A DNA stretch of 64,000 bases from Arbacia lixula. Taxonomy: Eukaryota > Echinodermata > Echinoidea > Arbacioida > Arbaciidae. Of this stretch, positions 11,431 to 23,042 are shown piece after piece (positions within the stretch are counted from its first letter, which is position 1; every line of letters begins with the position of its first letter). Made by a program: the position numbers and the translations under genes. The stretch is taken from the NCBI GenBank assembly GCA_963669155.1, contig OZ022577.1:8258183-8322182 (forward strand). The letters are read 5' to 3'. The notes beneath the pieces were generated by a model, which worked only from the letters and a program-made list of their open reading frames with translations, was not told the DNA's origin and made no database searches.

Positions 11431-11794
11431 CCGATATCCAGCGATATCACCTTGCGATACCGATATCTGATCGATTGCTCTTGGAACATATACTTCCGGT
11501 AAAAGTTTGTTGTCGGCGCAAAGTGATCTAGAAATCGCTTTTTTTGGATGAATTAATCAGTGAACAATTTATCTAGGGTTAAGGTTATGGTCAGGGTTAG
11601 GTATAGAATTAGGTTTAGGGTTAGGGTAAGGGTCAGGGTTAGCTTTAGAGTTAAAATTCATAAAATTAGTGGGAAACCGTGGTCCCTATTGTACGGGATG
11701 TACGTGGACCGGAAGTTTGTATCCCAAGAATTAAAGGTAAAATAATTAGAGCGACACACACGTTCAGATTCGGAGGGCTATATGCGATAGGGAG
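11414..11794. mobile_element. MITE-like insertion, family E, in gag-pol
   Basis: 381 bp with perfect 19-bp inverted ends CTCCCTATCGCATATAGCC, flanked by AATT direct repeats (11410-11413 and 11795-11798), a probable 4-bp target duplication. The interior has GATATC-rich sequence and a stretch of GGGTTAGGG-like repeats (11575-11642). No transposase frame. The gag frame before it and the protease/pol frame after it are in the same phase once the element and one AATT are disregarded. The interruption is therefore a clean insertion rather than decay. Confidence 0.88.
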
Positions 11795-11800
11795 AATTCC

Positions 11801-14800
11801 CCAGAGACTGATACACTGCCAGGCATTGTCCCTGTAATTATTCGCTCACGAGAAACTGGAAAACAAACAAAGACTTATGCATTCATAGATTCTGGAAGCA
11901 ATGCAGTTTTCTGCACCGAGGAGCTCGTTGAGACACTTGATCTTAAGAGGAAGAAAATCAATCTCCATGTATCTACCATGACGGATGAGAAGGTGGTACC
12001 AAGTCAAGTATTGAGAAATATGGAGGTGTTGGATCTATCTGGCACAAATGTAATACAGCTTCCAGAAGTATATTCTCAAGAGAAGATACCTGTAGGATTA
12101 GATGAGGTACCAACCAACGAAGACCTGAAGAAGTGGCCATACCTCCAAGGCGTAGAGTTGACAACAATCGAAAATGCCCACGTTGGCCTCCTCATAGGAA
12201 ATAACGTACCACAGGCGATGGAGCCAATTGAGGTAATCAACAGCCATGCCAATGGACCTTTTGCATGCAGAAGTGCGCTTGGTTGGGTCGTCTATGGAGC
12301 CACAAGGAACTCAACAAATGGACACAAAGTCACATCTCACAGGGTGAAGGCCAAGGCCAATATTGACCTGCAATTTGAGAGATTGTTCAATCAAGATTTC
12401 AATGAAAGGATAATTGAAGACAAGGAGGAAAAGTCACGAGATGATCTGATCTTCATTGACAAAGTGGAACAATCATTGAAAGTAGAAGATGGCCACTATC
12501 AGATTGCCCTTCCCCTCAAGAATGACAGTATCAAATTACCCAACAACAGACCTCAAGCATTACAACGGGTAGCACATTTGAAGAAGAGGTTTGAAAGACA
12601 ACCGGAGTTCAAGAAGGAATACACAGACTTTGTTGAATCCATGGAGAAGAAAGGCTACATGGAAAAGGTGCTAGATGAAGAGATAGAAAGAGAGGATGGG
12701 AGATTGTGGTTTCTTCCTCACCATGGTGTTGTTCATCCCCAGAAGAAAAAGCTAAGAGTAGTATTTGATTGCTCAGCTGAGTTTGGAGGCTTCTGCTTGA
12801 ACAGGGAGCTGCTACAGGGGCCGGATCTCACAAACAAGCTGTTTGGAGTACTAACAAGATTTCGGCAGGACAAAGTGGCATTGATGTCGGACATAGAAGG
12901 CATGTTCTCTCAGATACTAGTTCCCAAGAATGATAGAGATCTTCTACGATTTCTCTGGTTTGAGAACAGTGACATTGAAAGACCACTTGTAGAGTACAGA
13001 ATGAAGGTACATGTGTTTGGTGCTGTGTCTTCGCCATCCTGCGCCAACTTTGCACTGAAGAGAGCAGCACAAGATCAGGCAGACAGTTTCACAGAGGAGG
13101 TAGTCAGCACAGTACAGAGGAACTTCTATGTAGATGACAGCTTGTGTTCTACATCTACTGTTGAAGAGGCTGTGGAGTTAGTATCAAACTTGACAGAATT
13201 ATGCAAAGGCCGAGGATTCCACCTGACAAAGTGGATGTGCAACAAGCCAGAAGTACTGATGACTATACCACCAGAGGAGAGAGCAAAGAGTGTAAGAAGA
13301 CTGGACCTAGATGCTAAAAATGACATCATAGAGAGAGCTCTTGGTGTTGAGTGGTCTACAGAAGAAGATACATTCAGTGTGAAGGTAGATCTGAAACCCA
13401 AACCAGCAACAAGAAGAGGGATTTTATCCACAGTGAGCTCAGTGTTCGACCCTCTGGGCTTTGTAGCACCAGTGGTACTCCCTGCCAAACAGCTGCTACA
13501 GACATTGTGCAGATCTGGACTAGGATGGGATGCAGAAATTCCAAGTGAGCTGCTGAGGAAATGGCTGGAGTGGAGGACTGAGTTACCAAAACTCATGCAC
13601 TTCAAGATGCCACGATGTCTAAAGCCAGATGGAGTCACACCACAGTCAGTCACCCTACATCACTTCTCTGATGCGAGTGAGAATGGTTACGGTGTTGTCT
13701 CTTACCTCAGATGGGAGAATGGCCATGAGACACAAATGAAATTCTTGACATGCAAGGCAAGGGTCGCACCCTTAAAACAGGTGTCTATACCCAGGATGGA
13801 ACTCACAGCAGCGACTGTAGCTGTAAGGATAGACTACATGATCAAGCAGGAGCTTGACATTCTGATAGAAGGGACATACTTCTGGACGGATAGCATGACA
13901 GTGCTCGGATACATCAATAACAGTACCGCCCGCTACAAGACCTTTGTAGCAAATAGACTAGCTGTGATAAGAGATGGATCCAGGCCAGAGCAGTGGAGAT
14001 ATGTTGAGTCATCCTCGAATCCTGCAGATGTATGCTCTCGAGGAATAACAGTGGAGAAGTTCCTTGAACGTCAAGCATGGAAAGAAGGACCAGAGTTCCT
14101 GAAAGCTGCAGACAATGAATGGCTAGCAAGAAGTGCAGTGACACCAGACAAGCTGCAAGTGCAACTAGAACTGAAGAAGAAAGGCCTAGCAGTCCAAGCA
14201 GAACAAGAAGAGGATCAAACAGTAAACAAGCTGATCAATCACTACTCAGACTGGCACCGCCTGAAAAGAGGAGTGGCCTGGTGGTTGAAACTAAAAGCAT
14301 TGCTGAAAGGAAAGGTGAAGGGTCAGCATAATGCTACTTCTACAGGATCGACCAAGCTCCTAACAGTAGAGGACCTAAAAAAGGCAGAAGAATCAATAAT
14401 AGCCTTTGTCCAAGGAAAGTCTTTCTCCATGGAGATCGAGGTGTTGAAGAAGGCACTAAATGACGAAGGTGGAAGAACCAAGTGTGGAATCAAACGCTCA
14501 AGTCCAATCTACAAGATGGATCCCAAGCTGGATGGTAATCTATTGAGAGTTGGCGGTAGACTGAGGAGGGCAGCCCTACCTGCAGAGGCAAAACATCCTG
14601 TTATTCTTCCCAAAGGATGTCACGTTTCTGAACTGATATTGGATGGCATACACAAAATGTCAGGACATTGTGGAAGGAACTACATGCTAGCTAGGTTTCA
14701 GCAAAGGTATTGGATGTCTGGAGCAAACTCAGCCATCAGAAGGATTGTTAGTAGGTGCATACCATGCAGGCGGAATAGATCGAAGGTACAAGAGCAGAAA

Positions 14801-15742
14801 ATGGCAGATCTGCCTGCCGACAGACTGAAACCAGATGAGCCTCCATTCACCAGGGTAGGCATAGACTATTTTGGACCATTGGAAGTGAAGAGGGGTCGCT
14901 CAATAGTGAAGACTTATGGAGTGCTTTTTACCTGCCTAGCCACTCGTGCAATACATATTGAGAAGGCGGATAGTCTTAGCACAGATTCATGTATTGCTGC
15001 TTTGAGACGTTTCATTGCCCGAAGAGGAGCAGTAAGGGAAATGAGATCGGACAACGGTACAAACTTCGTTGGTGCACAAAGAGAACTGAAACATGAAATT
15101 AAGGAATGGAACAAGGCTCAAATCAACAATGCCCTACTACAGAGAGATATCCAATGGACCTTCAATCCTCCAGGAGCTTCCCATCATGGAGGCATTTGGG
15201 AACGTCAGATTCGCACAGTTCGGGAGCTGCTTCTCAACCTAGTAAAGCAGCAAACGATGGATGATGAAGGTCTCCAGACTCTTCTCTGTGAGGTTGAGAG
15301 TATAGTTAATGGACGTCCTATCACCAAGATTTCAGACGACCCGTCGGACCTGGAGGCACTCACTCCAAATCATCTTCTAGTACTGAGAGGGCAACCTGAA
15401 CTTTCCCCAACCCTGACCAAAGAAACGGACATCTATGCAAAGAGGAGATGGCGCCAGGTCCAATACATGTCAGACATTTTCTGGCGTAGATGGATCAAGG
15501 AATATCTGCCCCTACTTCAGAAACGACAGAAATGGATAGAACCACGATGCAATCTTCAGACTGGTGACCTGGTGCTCCTTGTCGACCAAACTAGGCCTCG
15601 GAATTCGTGGTTGATGGGGAGAGTGACACTCACGCTGCCAGACGCTCAAGGATTCGTACGCAGAGCTGAAGTGAAGACAAAGCTTGGAGTGTACTCGAGG
15701 CCCATCAGCAAGCTGATCTTCTTATTGGAAGGAGACACATGA
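11801..15742 (+). pseudogene. BEL/Pao Pol (protease, RT, RNase H, integrase), cut from Gag
   Basis: The frame is open from 11801, but its first ATG is at 11978 (1254 residues from there). The segment before that ATG contains an aspartic-protease motif FIDSGSNAVF, so Pol lacks its own start and depended on the Gag frame. Numbered from 11978, the RT carries YVDD at 384-387. RNase H has D565, E608 and D638. The integrase zinc region has H892/H897 and C927/C930, and the core triad is D963, D1025 and E1075. A basic C-terminal domain of DUF5641 type follows. There is no stop or frameshift inside this 3.9-kb stretch. It is classed as broken only because of the upstream insertion. Confidence 0.92.
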
Positions 15743-15876
15743 CTGACCCAGTAAAAATATGTATCCTGATTGATAAGGACAAGCGTGGACAACCCAGGAA
15801 ATATTTGGATTCTGTGAAATGCATCATTGCTTGATGTGCATCATTGAAGTTTTTTGAAAATTTGAATGAAATTATT

Positions 15877-16135
15877 GTGGTGCGAGCCGAGCGCCGCCAC
15901 ACTTCTATTTAGTGAGATGACGTTGTGGCAGATTGAGACGTCAGTGTTATTTTATCATATGGATGCACTCACCATGTTAATGGAATCTGTGAATATATTG
16001 AAAATATTTTCAGTGCGAGCCAACGTCGCGACACCTTTGAAATTATAGAGCCTGAAAATATGTGACGAGAATCAAGTGCTGCTACACCTTTCAGATTTAA
16101 GATTGTAATTGTGGTGCGAGCCTAGCGCCGCCACA
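15877..16135 (+). repeat. Three GC-rich hairpin motifs after BEL pol
   Basis: The motif GTGGTGCGAGCC followed by AGCGCCGCCAC occurs at 15877-15900 and 16111-16134. A degenerate version (GTGCGAGCCAACGTCGCGACAC) is near 16013-16034. Each can fold on itself, pairing GTGG.GCG with CGC..CCAC, and each lies in AT-rich DNA about 100-130 bp from the next. Role unknown; an RNA structural signal of the element is one possibility. Confidence 0.6.
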
Positions 16136-18720
16136 AAAAATATGAAGTTCACTTTGGTGAATTTTGAAAATGATACTTTTGGACCATGTGACCAGTGGAG
16201 CCCGACTTTGCGTACTGAACAGCTAACCGAGCTATAAGCTATTGAATTCCCAGTTAATCACGTTCTTCCTGATCAGCAGCGTCGTTTTCTCTGAGAGCGT
16301 CGTAATATTTTCTTCCGCATCATCACATGGACAAAGCTGAACTTAATAAGCAATACTGGTGGTTACAGCAAGAACAGTGTCGCAGAATCCCTTGAACGTC
16401 AAAGCCAGATATGAAGCGCACTAAAGTAAACTTTGAACGCTTATACCGAGAACACTTTAGACTGCTGTATGAACAGTATCACAGACTTTATTATGATTGA
16501 GAACTTTGATGCAAAGATCAAAGCATGTGAAATTCTTACACAGAGTTTTGAAGAGGATATTGAATTGATGCATACATGTACATGTACCAAGAAGAACAGT
16601 TTTGAATGCTACAAGTAACATTATGAATATTGCTACATAATGTGTTGAAATGGCATTCTTATTAAAATGTTATAAAGTGTTATTTGTGAAGAAACCAAGG
16701 GTTAACTTGAAAGAAATTTTTACAGGTTAGCTATTTGAGTGAAGTTCATTTGTTGCCATAAAGGTTGCAAATTTCCAAAGGTATCGTTGTTCAGGAGAAG
16801 TGTTTCATGTTTAATGCAAATATGCAGTAATTTGCAGATTGGATTATATACTAGACCAAGGCTGGACAAAATTGAATAGTTTTAGGAAATGTCATAAATA
16901 TGATTAAAAGTGCATACAGTGTATGGTCGTTTGCTCTGAGTTCAATGATTTGAATTACTGTTGGCTTGAAAATTTAAATGCCTTACAATTAGAAAATGAC
17001 ACACGCATTTTGAAGTTTGCAAACTTGTCAAATTTCTGAACTGATAGGAACAATGTTCACTGATAACAAAGATTTAGAAGCTAACTCTGTTTTGCTGATT
17101 CATGATATGCTGAGCACAATTAATATGGACATTTTGTGGAAGTTTTGTAACACAAACTTGAAAAGGAGGCAAGAGTATTCATTGATACATTATTATGCTA
17201 TTTTGTATGTTTTGATTATAACTGAGAGTTGATATTTTGCCTTACCTGTATTTATAAAAGGCATACTCAAAGTACATCACTATGAATTGGCCTTGTTCAG
17301 TGAAGTGTGGTTTATTTGAAGTTAAAAACTTAGACAGGCTTATCATATGGTTAGTTTGCATGTTTGACAATATGAACAAAATGCAATTTAAAGAGATCAA
17401 TACACATTTGTTTTTGAGACTTGTAAGTATTATTATTATTATTCTGTTGTATAAAGAGTTACAGTGAGCTTATCAAATGAAAAAAGGAAAGTGTGTATCA
17501 TGTGTACTATGTTCAGTAACTATTCGAACATACATGTAAAGCTTGAATCAAGTTTGGTCATGCTGGATATTGAAATGATGATACGCAGAGTCAGTAGTTA
17601 TCTTCATGAGGCATATTATTTTTGAGGTTGGAAGAATATTCAAGATTACGTCGAAAGTTTTTGTTGTTGTTTTTACATGAAAGGTAAAACTGTTCAAAAG
17701 GCATTGAAGATACATGTATTTTTGTCGTTTCCATTATGCAAGAAAATATCATTTTCATAGCTCACTAAAGGAGATGAAGTTACATTGTGCCAGTTTCATT
17801 TTTTCAGTCCCCTAAATGGAAACATAATGTTGGATGTTTGTAAAGTACAACAGTGTTAGATGAGTATTTTTGAAAGCATTCATGATTTTACAACCAACCA
17901 ATTTTAGGGCATGCTTTGATACCCACATACTTATTATGCAGCAGTATTTGTTTTCCTTAAACAAAAAGCAAGGTTTCTTTGTGTGTGTGGACTTCAAAAC
18001 TAAAAGACCAAAGCATAGTTTACATTATGATATGCTCAGTGACTCAGTGTCAAAGAAAATTCAAGAGGATTCCTATTTCCTAACTTGTTGTTTTGAAAGG
18101 CTCAGGTATTCATGTATAGAATGCATGATGTTGCCAAGTGGGCACAAGTAACATGTATTAGATTTTCATGAAAATATTATTGTTTGGTTTTTTGTTTATG
18201 CACTATGCATATTTTATGTTTGTGTTAATCGAATGGTGTGGATATTGACAGGGATACCTGGTTATGGAAGAAAAGGCAGGCAACAGTAAATTTGGATGTT
18301 GTTACATGCAAGATAGTAAGGTTTTATTTTGCAAAGAAGAAAGAAACTTCAATGCTTATAGATTACACGTTACCACATTGCAGTGTATTATATAGAGATT
18401 AGAGAATGTGTTTGGAATAATACTTAGTTGTGAATTTTGTCTTTTACAGACAAAAACAAGTAAACAAAGTGATCAGATAGTAATTACATGATTTGTTTTA
18501 CAAAAGGGAAAACACTGTTCCATATAGGAAGTACGCAATGGTGGTAGTTTTCTTAAATATTGTAGGCATCTATAATTTCGTTTTCGAATCTGTGGAATTA
18601 TAGATGTAAAGGTTTTGTAGTGGTGTTAAGAGTTCTTTCTATAGTTATACACATACAATACAAGTAATGTTTTGCTCAGAGAATCCAATAATTTAGGTAA
18701 TTTTCAACAACTTGTTTTAT

Positions 18721-18739
18721 GAAAATTAAGGGGCCGGAA
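18721..18739 (+). other. Polypurine tract of BEL element
   Basis: GAAAATTAAGGGGCCGGAA directly precedes the 3' LTR. It is purine-rich, as needed for plus-strand priming, although interrupted by TT and CC. Confidence 0.6.
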
Positions 18740-19202
18740 TGTTAGTGCCAATCAAGCTGAAATAGCGCCATCTCTTGTTCAAACTGAAAGAGGGGCTAAC
18801 TTAACTTTATAGACAATGTGAAAGTTTTCTATTGGACAATAAGTGATAAGAATCGTGTAGTCGATGTATACGGGATCCGGAGAAGACGTATGATTTTTCA
18901 ACCTTCTTCTTCTTCTTCTTCTTCGAAGACTTCCTTCGAACTTCTTTTGAATACTTCATTCTGATGTTCTTCGTTCGATTTGATGGTTATTTTGGGACGC
19001 AATGCACAGGCTGCTGTTCGAGGTGAATAAACAGATAAAAGGTCACTGAACTGTCAAACTTTGTTGGTCATGTTGGTGAATTTTGTGCATGGTTACGGTC
19101 GAGCGAGCGAACAGAAGATGTGGATGGGACTGAGGGCAAAAGGAGCGTAGAAGCGTGATGTGAAAATGTACGGAGCAAATAAAGGCCGGATCAGGGACTA
19201 CA
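18740..19202 (+). repeat. BEL 3' LTR
   Basis: 463 bp, identical by eye to the 5' LTR except for T at 19012. It is followed by the TGGCC target duplication at 19203-19207. Confidence 0.93.
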
Positions 19203-19207
19203 TGGCC

Positions 19208-20338
19208 AAAAAGATTGACACGAATGTCGCCATCTAGTTATGGAGAAACGCAATATGCATTTAGTTGCATGGAATCTTCGGATTAATGCAGATAATATTC
19301 GGATAAACGAACTCCATATCATTTTCATATTAACGAGCCCCCCGTGTACTATTGTGTTCGGAATTGTAAAAAAAAAATATCAAGGCCTGTCTGTATTTTC
19401 TTCCACATGAACGCAAACACTTTCCTTTGAAGCATACGAATACCATGATGGATAGCAATAACGCTGGTAGGCTAATGAAAAATGATCGACTTGTTTACGT
19501 ATTACACGCCCTATACAGTATTATTATTTTCATGCAGGCATTGTGTTTATGTCGATCGACGGTCGGTGCGATATAAAACGAAGTGACAAATCCCGGGACA
19601 AAACATCGATTTGCATAATGCGCGCAGACATAACACCGGTATCGATCATGAAATGGTCGTCTGTCTACTAGGGAGAAGATAGTCTGCGGATACAGACTTC
19701 ACTCCTTCAACACTCTGCGTGCCACATAAAACTATTTTGCGAGTAATGCACACAATTCCCATTTAGCAGCAGTGTATTTTGGCACATAAGGGATTAACAC
19801 AGCAGACCAATGAGTACTTTGTCACCAAACACTGAGCGACCTCTCTCGACGGAGCGAATGGGTGACTGATTACGAAGAATCAGCTCGGTTGTGTTCACAC
19901 ACAATAGGCGACTGGATCCCTATTGTTCGAATGTTGGAAGTGCGGCTTTTAAAAATCTCCCCAATGGCTAAGGAGTGTGTTCTTCATGCTTTTATACAAA
20001 AAGCAGGAGGTGCAGTTTGTATACATAGAGGGTGCAAACATGAGCTGGTTAGGATAAATACGTTATTGTGTCAGGTCGAGCAGGTTAACTCCTTGGTATG
20101 AGTAGTAGTGAGTGTATTATTGCCCTTGTCATATCAGTTGGCCTAGATTGGTAAGCCGTGTGCTGAACACATTCCCCTCTCCAGCTCTGTCGCGTTTCAA
20201 AGTTCACCTCCTTCGAATACACAGGTTTCTAATTGGCCGCAGCTAGACCGCACGTACTTTACTCGATAGCCTTCGCGGTGATCACCCGCAGCTTGAAAGA
20301 AACCTCAGCCCCGTCAAGTTTACAGAGCTCGTGGAGTG
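19208..20338 (+). other. 5' flank / promoter region of serine-rich gene
   Basis: Sequence between the BEL insertion and the start codon at 20339. CpG density rises towards 20200-20338, which fits a promoter and 5' UTR. No TATA box or other element could be assigned with confidence, and no coding frame is convincing. Confidence 0.45.
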
Positions 20339-21386
20339 ATGGCCGCTTGCGTGCAGCTTTCGGATAACTTGACTCTGAGCCGGGATCGAGTTCTCGAACA
20401 TGATTCAGATGGAGCTAATAATGATTTTCTCAAGTTGCCCACCGTGACGGTACGGGGTGCCAAGAATTTATCGATTGATAGTGGATGCACTAGCGGCAGC
20501 AACAGCAGTGGCAGTGAAAGTCACAGCCCTGCCAGTACACCAGCCAGTACCCCGGCGAGCAGTCCGTCCACGTCTCCCGGCTCGTCACCTGGTCTGTCTC
20601 CAGCAGCAGATATCCTGCACGCCATGGAGCTCAATTCGCGAGGAACTGAGGTGTCGTCGAACGAAAAACCTGTCATCGACCGATTGGATTTAGGAGTCGA
20701 CCACATGAAGGAGAAGTTTGAAGATCTGAGTAGCAACAATAACAACCTGCATTTTAGCACACCCACCAAGGAGAAGCTACGGTACAATCGACGAAGCCTG
20801 GTCCGCACTAGTAGCAGTGCGTGTAGCAGCATCTCGGAGGATATGGGGGAGGATGCTTCTGATGAGAGCGAGTCTGACCACGCCAGCTCGTCGTCGACAT
20901 CATCGTCCCCGCGTGGACGACCACCTCTCCAGAGGAGCAGAGCTATCAGGGACAAGCCGGGCCGGGAACACTCGCCGCATCGCTTCGGCCCCGGCTCTCC
21001 TCGCAGCGCTAGCCCCGTGAGCACGCTCGAGGAGCTGGAGACCCTGTCCGGGGTGAAAGCCCTAGTCAGGCGGCCCAAGAAGTCCCAGAACGGCCGCTCC
21101 AGTCCCAGTTGGAGATGGAGCGTGATGGGCGTAGCCACGGGAGACTATGATGCCATTGCCAAGGCGACGCGGAAGGGGAACCACCCTTCCACCTTCGCGA
21201 CCCCACCCTCTTCCACGCCACCAGCAGCATCATCTGCGGGGAATGGAAACGGCCACGCCCCGTTGTCAAGGAGGAGTTCATTCGGATTATCGTCCACGCC
21301 AACAGCCGTGATGGTGTCACCTCGAACCAAGAGCTTATCCACAGAGTTCAGACGGCTATCACTGCAGATGGACATGCCGTGGCGAG
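20339..21386 (+). CDS. Serine-rich gene exon 1
   Basis: Codes for residues 1-349. GC content is far above that of the flanks, and codon use is consistent throughout. The frame continues only seven codons past the donor before TAA, supporting a splice there. Confidence 0.82.
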
Positions 21387-22984
21387 GTGTGTATAGATCA
21401 TTGTAAAAATTCTTGTATTGTCATCTTTCATCATTCATGCTTTCTCTCTGTATGTTAACATTATATTTGGTTTTACAATGGTACAGGGTTATTTTTTTTA
21501 TACAGTATTAGAAACTCAAACTAATTAGATACGGTTCTCTTCCTAAAATTTCTAAACGAGGTTTTCACCAATTTTAAACATCTACCCTTATTCTTTAGCT
21601 ATGTAGCTTTTCCTTCTGTGATAGGTTACAGTTATGGTGAAAATGTAAATGCCATCTCGCAATGAGACTAATAATAGCTGCTTCAAATCTCACACTGTCT
21701 TGCTCCAAATTGATGTATTGACACTTTCATTTTGAGTCCCCCTACTCTCTTGTAGGCCTGCTGATTATTGATTTTTCGATTGATGTACAAAAATATTGAA
21801 CCATGAAAGTGTATACTTATCATGAGTATGCTGTTAGTCTTGAGACTTCAAAGAAAGCGAAAACGTCTCAAATTAGTTAAATGCGTCCCCTTCCCATGCT
21901 TTGTTGTTGTTTGGGATTCAGTTCACCATTGACATGATTGGATAATTCATGTTTGCTTAGTGCTGAATCTAATCCATGTTTTTGTACTTTTACATTGTTT
22001 GATAACCCGTGACGCCTTCACTACCTGCGTTGATTAATTTAATCATGCGCTCATCGTTTCTGTCTAAAAGACAATGAAACGATAGTTCAAGCAGTCGTGC
22101 ATGGAGGGGTCACTCTTCCGAAATAACATTTGTGTCATTTACTCTGCGTGACGATACTGAAGGACAACATGTTTGTTCATTATCTCGCTGATACCAGTAC
22201 ATGTACCAGCATAATAGAGGTCCAGGATTTCATAACGGGTATGACGGAAGTATTTGATACATGTAGCTTATTCGCCAACACGAAGGAACATGACAACATT
22301 CAAGGTGGTGAATGGGTCTTTCTTAACATCGATAATAATAATCCCGTAACTGTCTTATTGGGGCTGGGGTGAACTGGTGCCCGTAACACGAAGGTTTGCG
22401 ATCAATGGCAAAACTGCAATGGCCAATTATCATTACTGTTTCATGCGCTCTTTGTTCAAATGACCGACCAGTTTCCAAATCAGAATTTGTCTTTCAAATT
22501 TGCAATCGATCGCAAACCTCTATGTTACGGGGCCCAGTTATACCTGTACTTGGGTGAACCCCAGGCATCACCCCATATATTCAACCATGCATGAATTCAG
22601 AAGAGTTCACTACTGATTATCATCATTATTCTTGGTTGAATTTCTACGATGAACGTACTTCACCGTACTTATTTCCATTATAGCCTTCGGCCTACATTAG
22701 ATTCGGTCAGGGCGGATATTTTATCTGATCATAAAATAAATGCGATTCCGATCTCATTCGAAATGCGTTGCGTGCGTTTAAGAATAAATGAATAAATGAA
22801 TTATGGTGGCTTAGAATTTGACGACCTTTGATATCTTTACACAAACATCGAGTGCTCGAGTTATTCAAAATCAATTTGGGTGTCAAAGTATGCCTGTTAT
22901 CTGCACTAAAGGGCTGATTTGATCAGGGGGTGCGGGTTTATGCCCTGAGTTGATCCTTTCATTTTCATCTGAGTATGTTGTGTA

Positions 22985-23042
<58 letters not shown>

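Larger units (their letters stand above)
15743..18739 (+). other. Long non-coding 3' region of BEL element
   Basis: 3.0 kb between the Pol stop and the 3' LTR, AT-rich, with no frame above about 95 codons and no recognisable envelope or transmembrane sequence. The first 400 bp contain three copies of a GC-rich hairpin motif (15877-16135). The rest has a different composition from pol and could be captured or degenerate sequence. Confidence 0.75.
8569..19202 (+). mobile_element. BEL/Pao LTR retrotransposon, recent but disrupted
   Basis: Two 463-bp LTRs (8569-9031 and 18740-19202), both starting TGTTAG and ending CTACA, flank a 9.7-kb interior. The 5-bp target duplication TGGCC (8564-8568, 19203-19207) fits BEL/Pao integration. 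By eye the LTRs differ at one base (C at 8841, T at 19012), so the insertion is young. The interior holds a leader with a MITE (9072-9418), gag, a second MITE (11414-11794) that breaks gag from protease, pol to 15742, and about 3 kb of non-coding DNA before the 3' LTR. No envelope-like frame was found. The element lies 1.1 kb upstream of the serine-rich gene, in the same orientation. Confidence 0.95.

Noticed and set aside
13126-13653. 175-codon frame on - inside BEL pol
   Set aside because: Shadow of the RT/RNase H coding sequence; no protein features.
20521-21138. 205-codon open frame on - opposite the serine-rich exon
   Set aside because: It mirrors the GC-rich coding exon on +, is itself low-complexity Leu/Ser/Arg, and has no start context or motif. 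The + strand frame explains the sequence.
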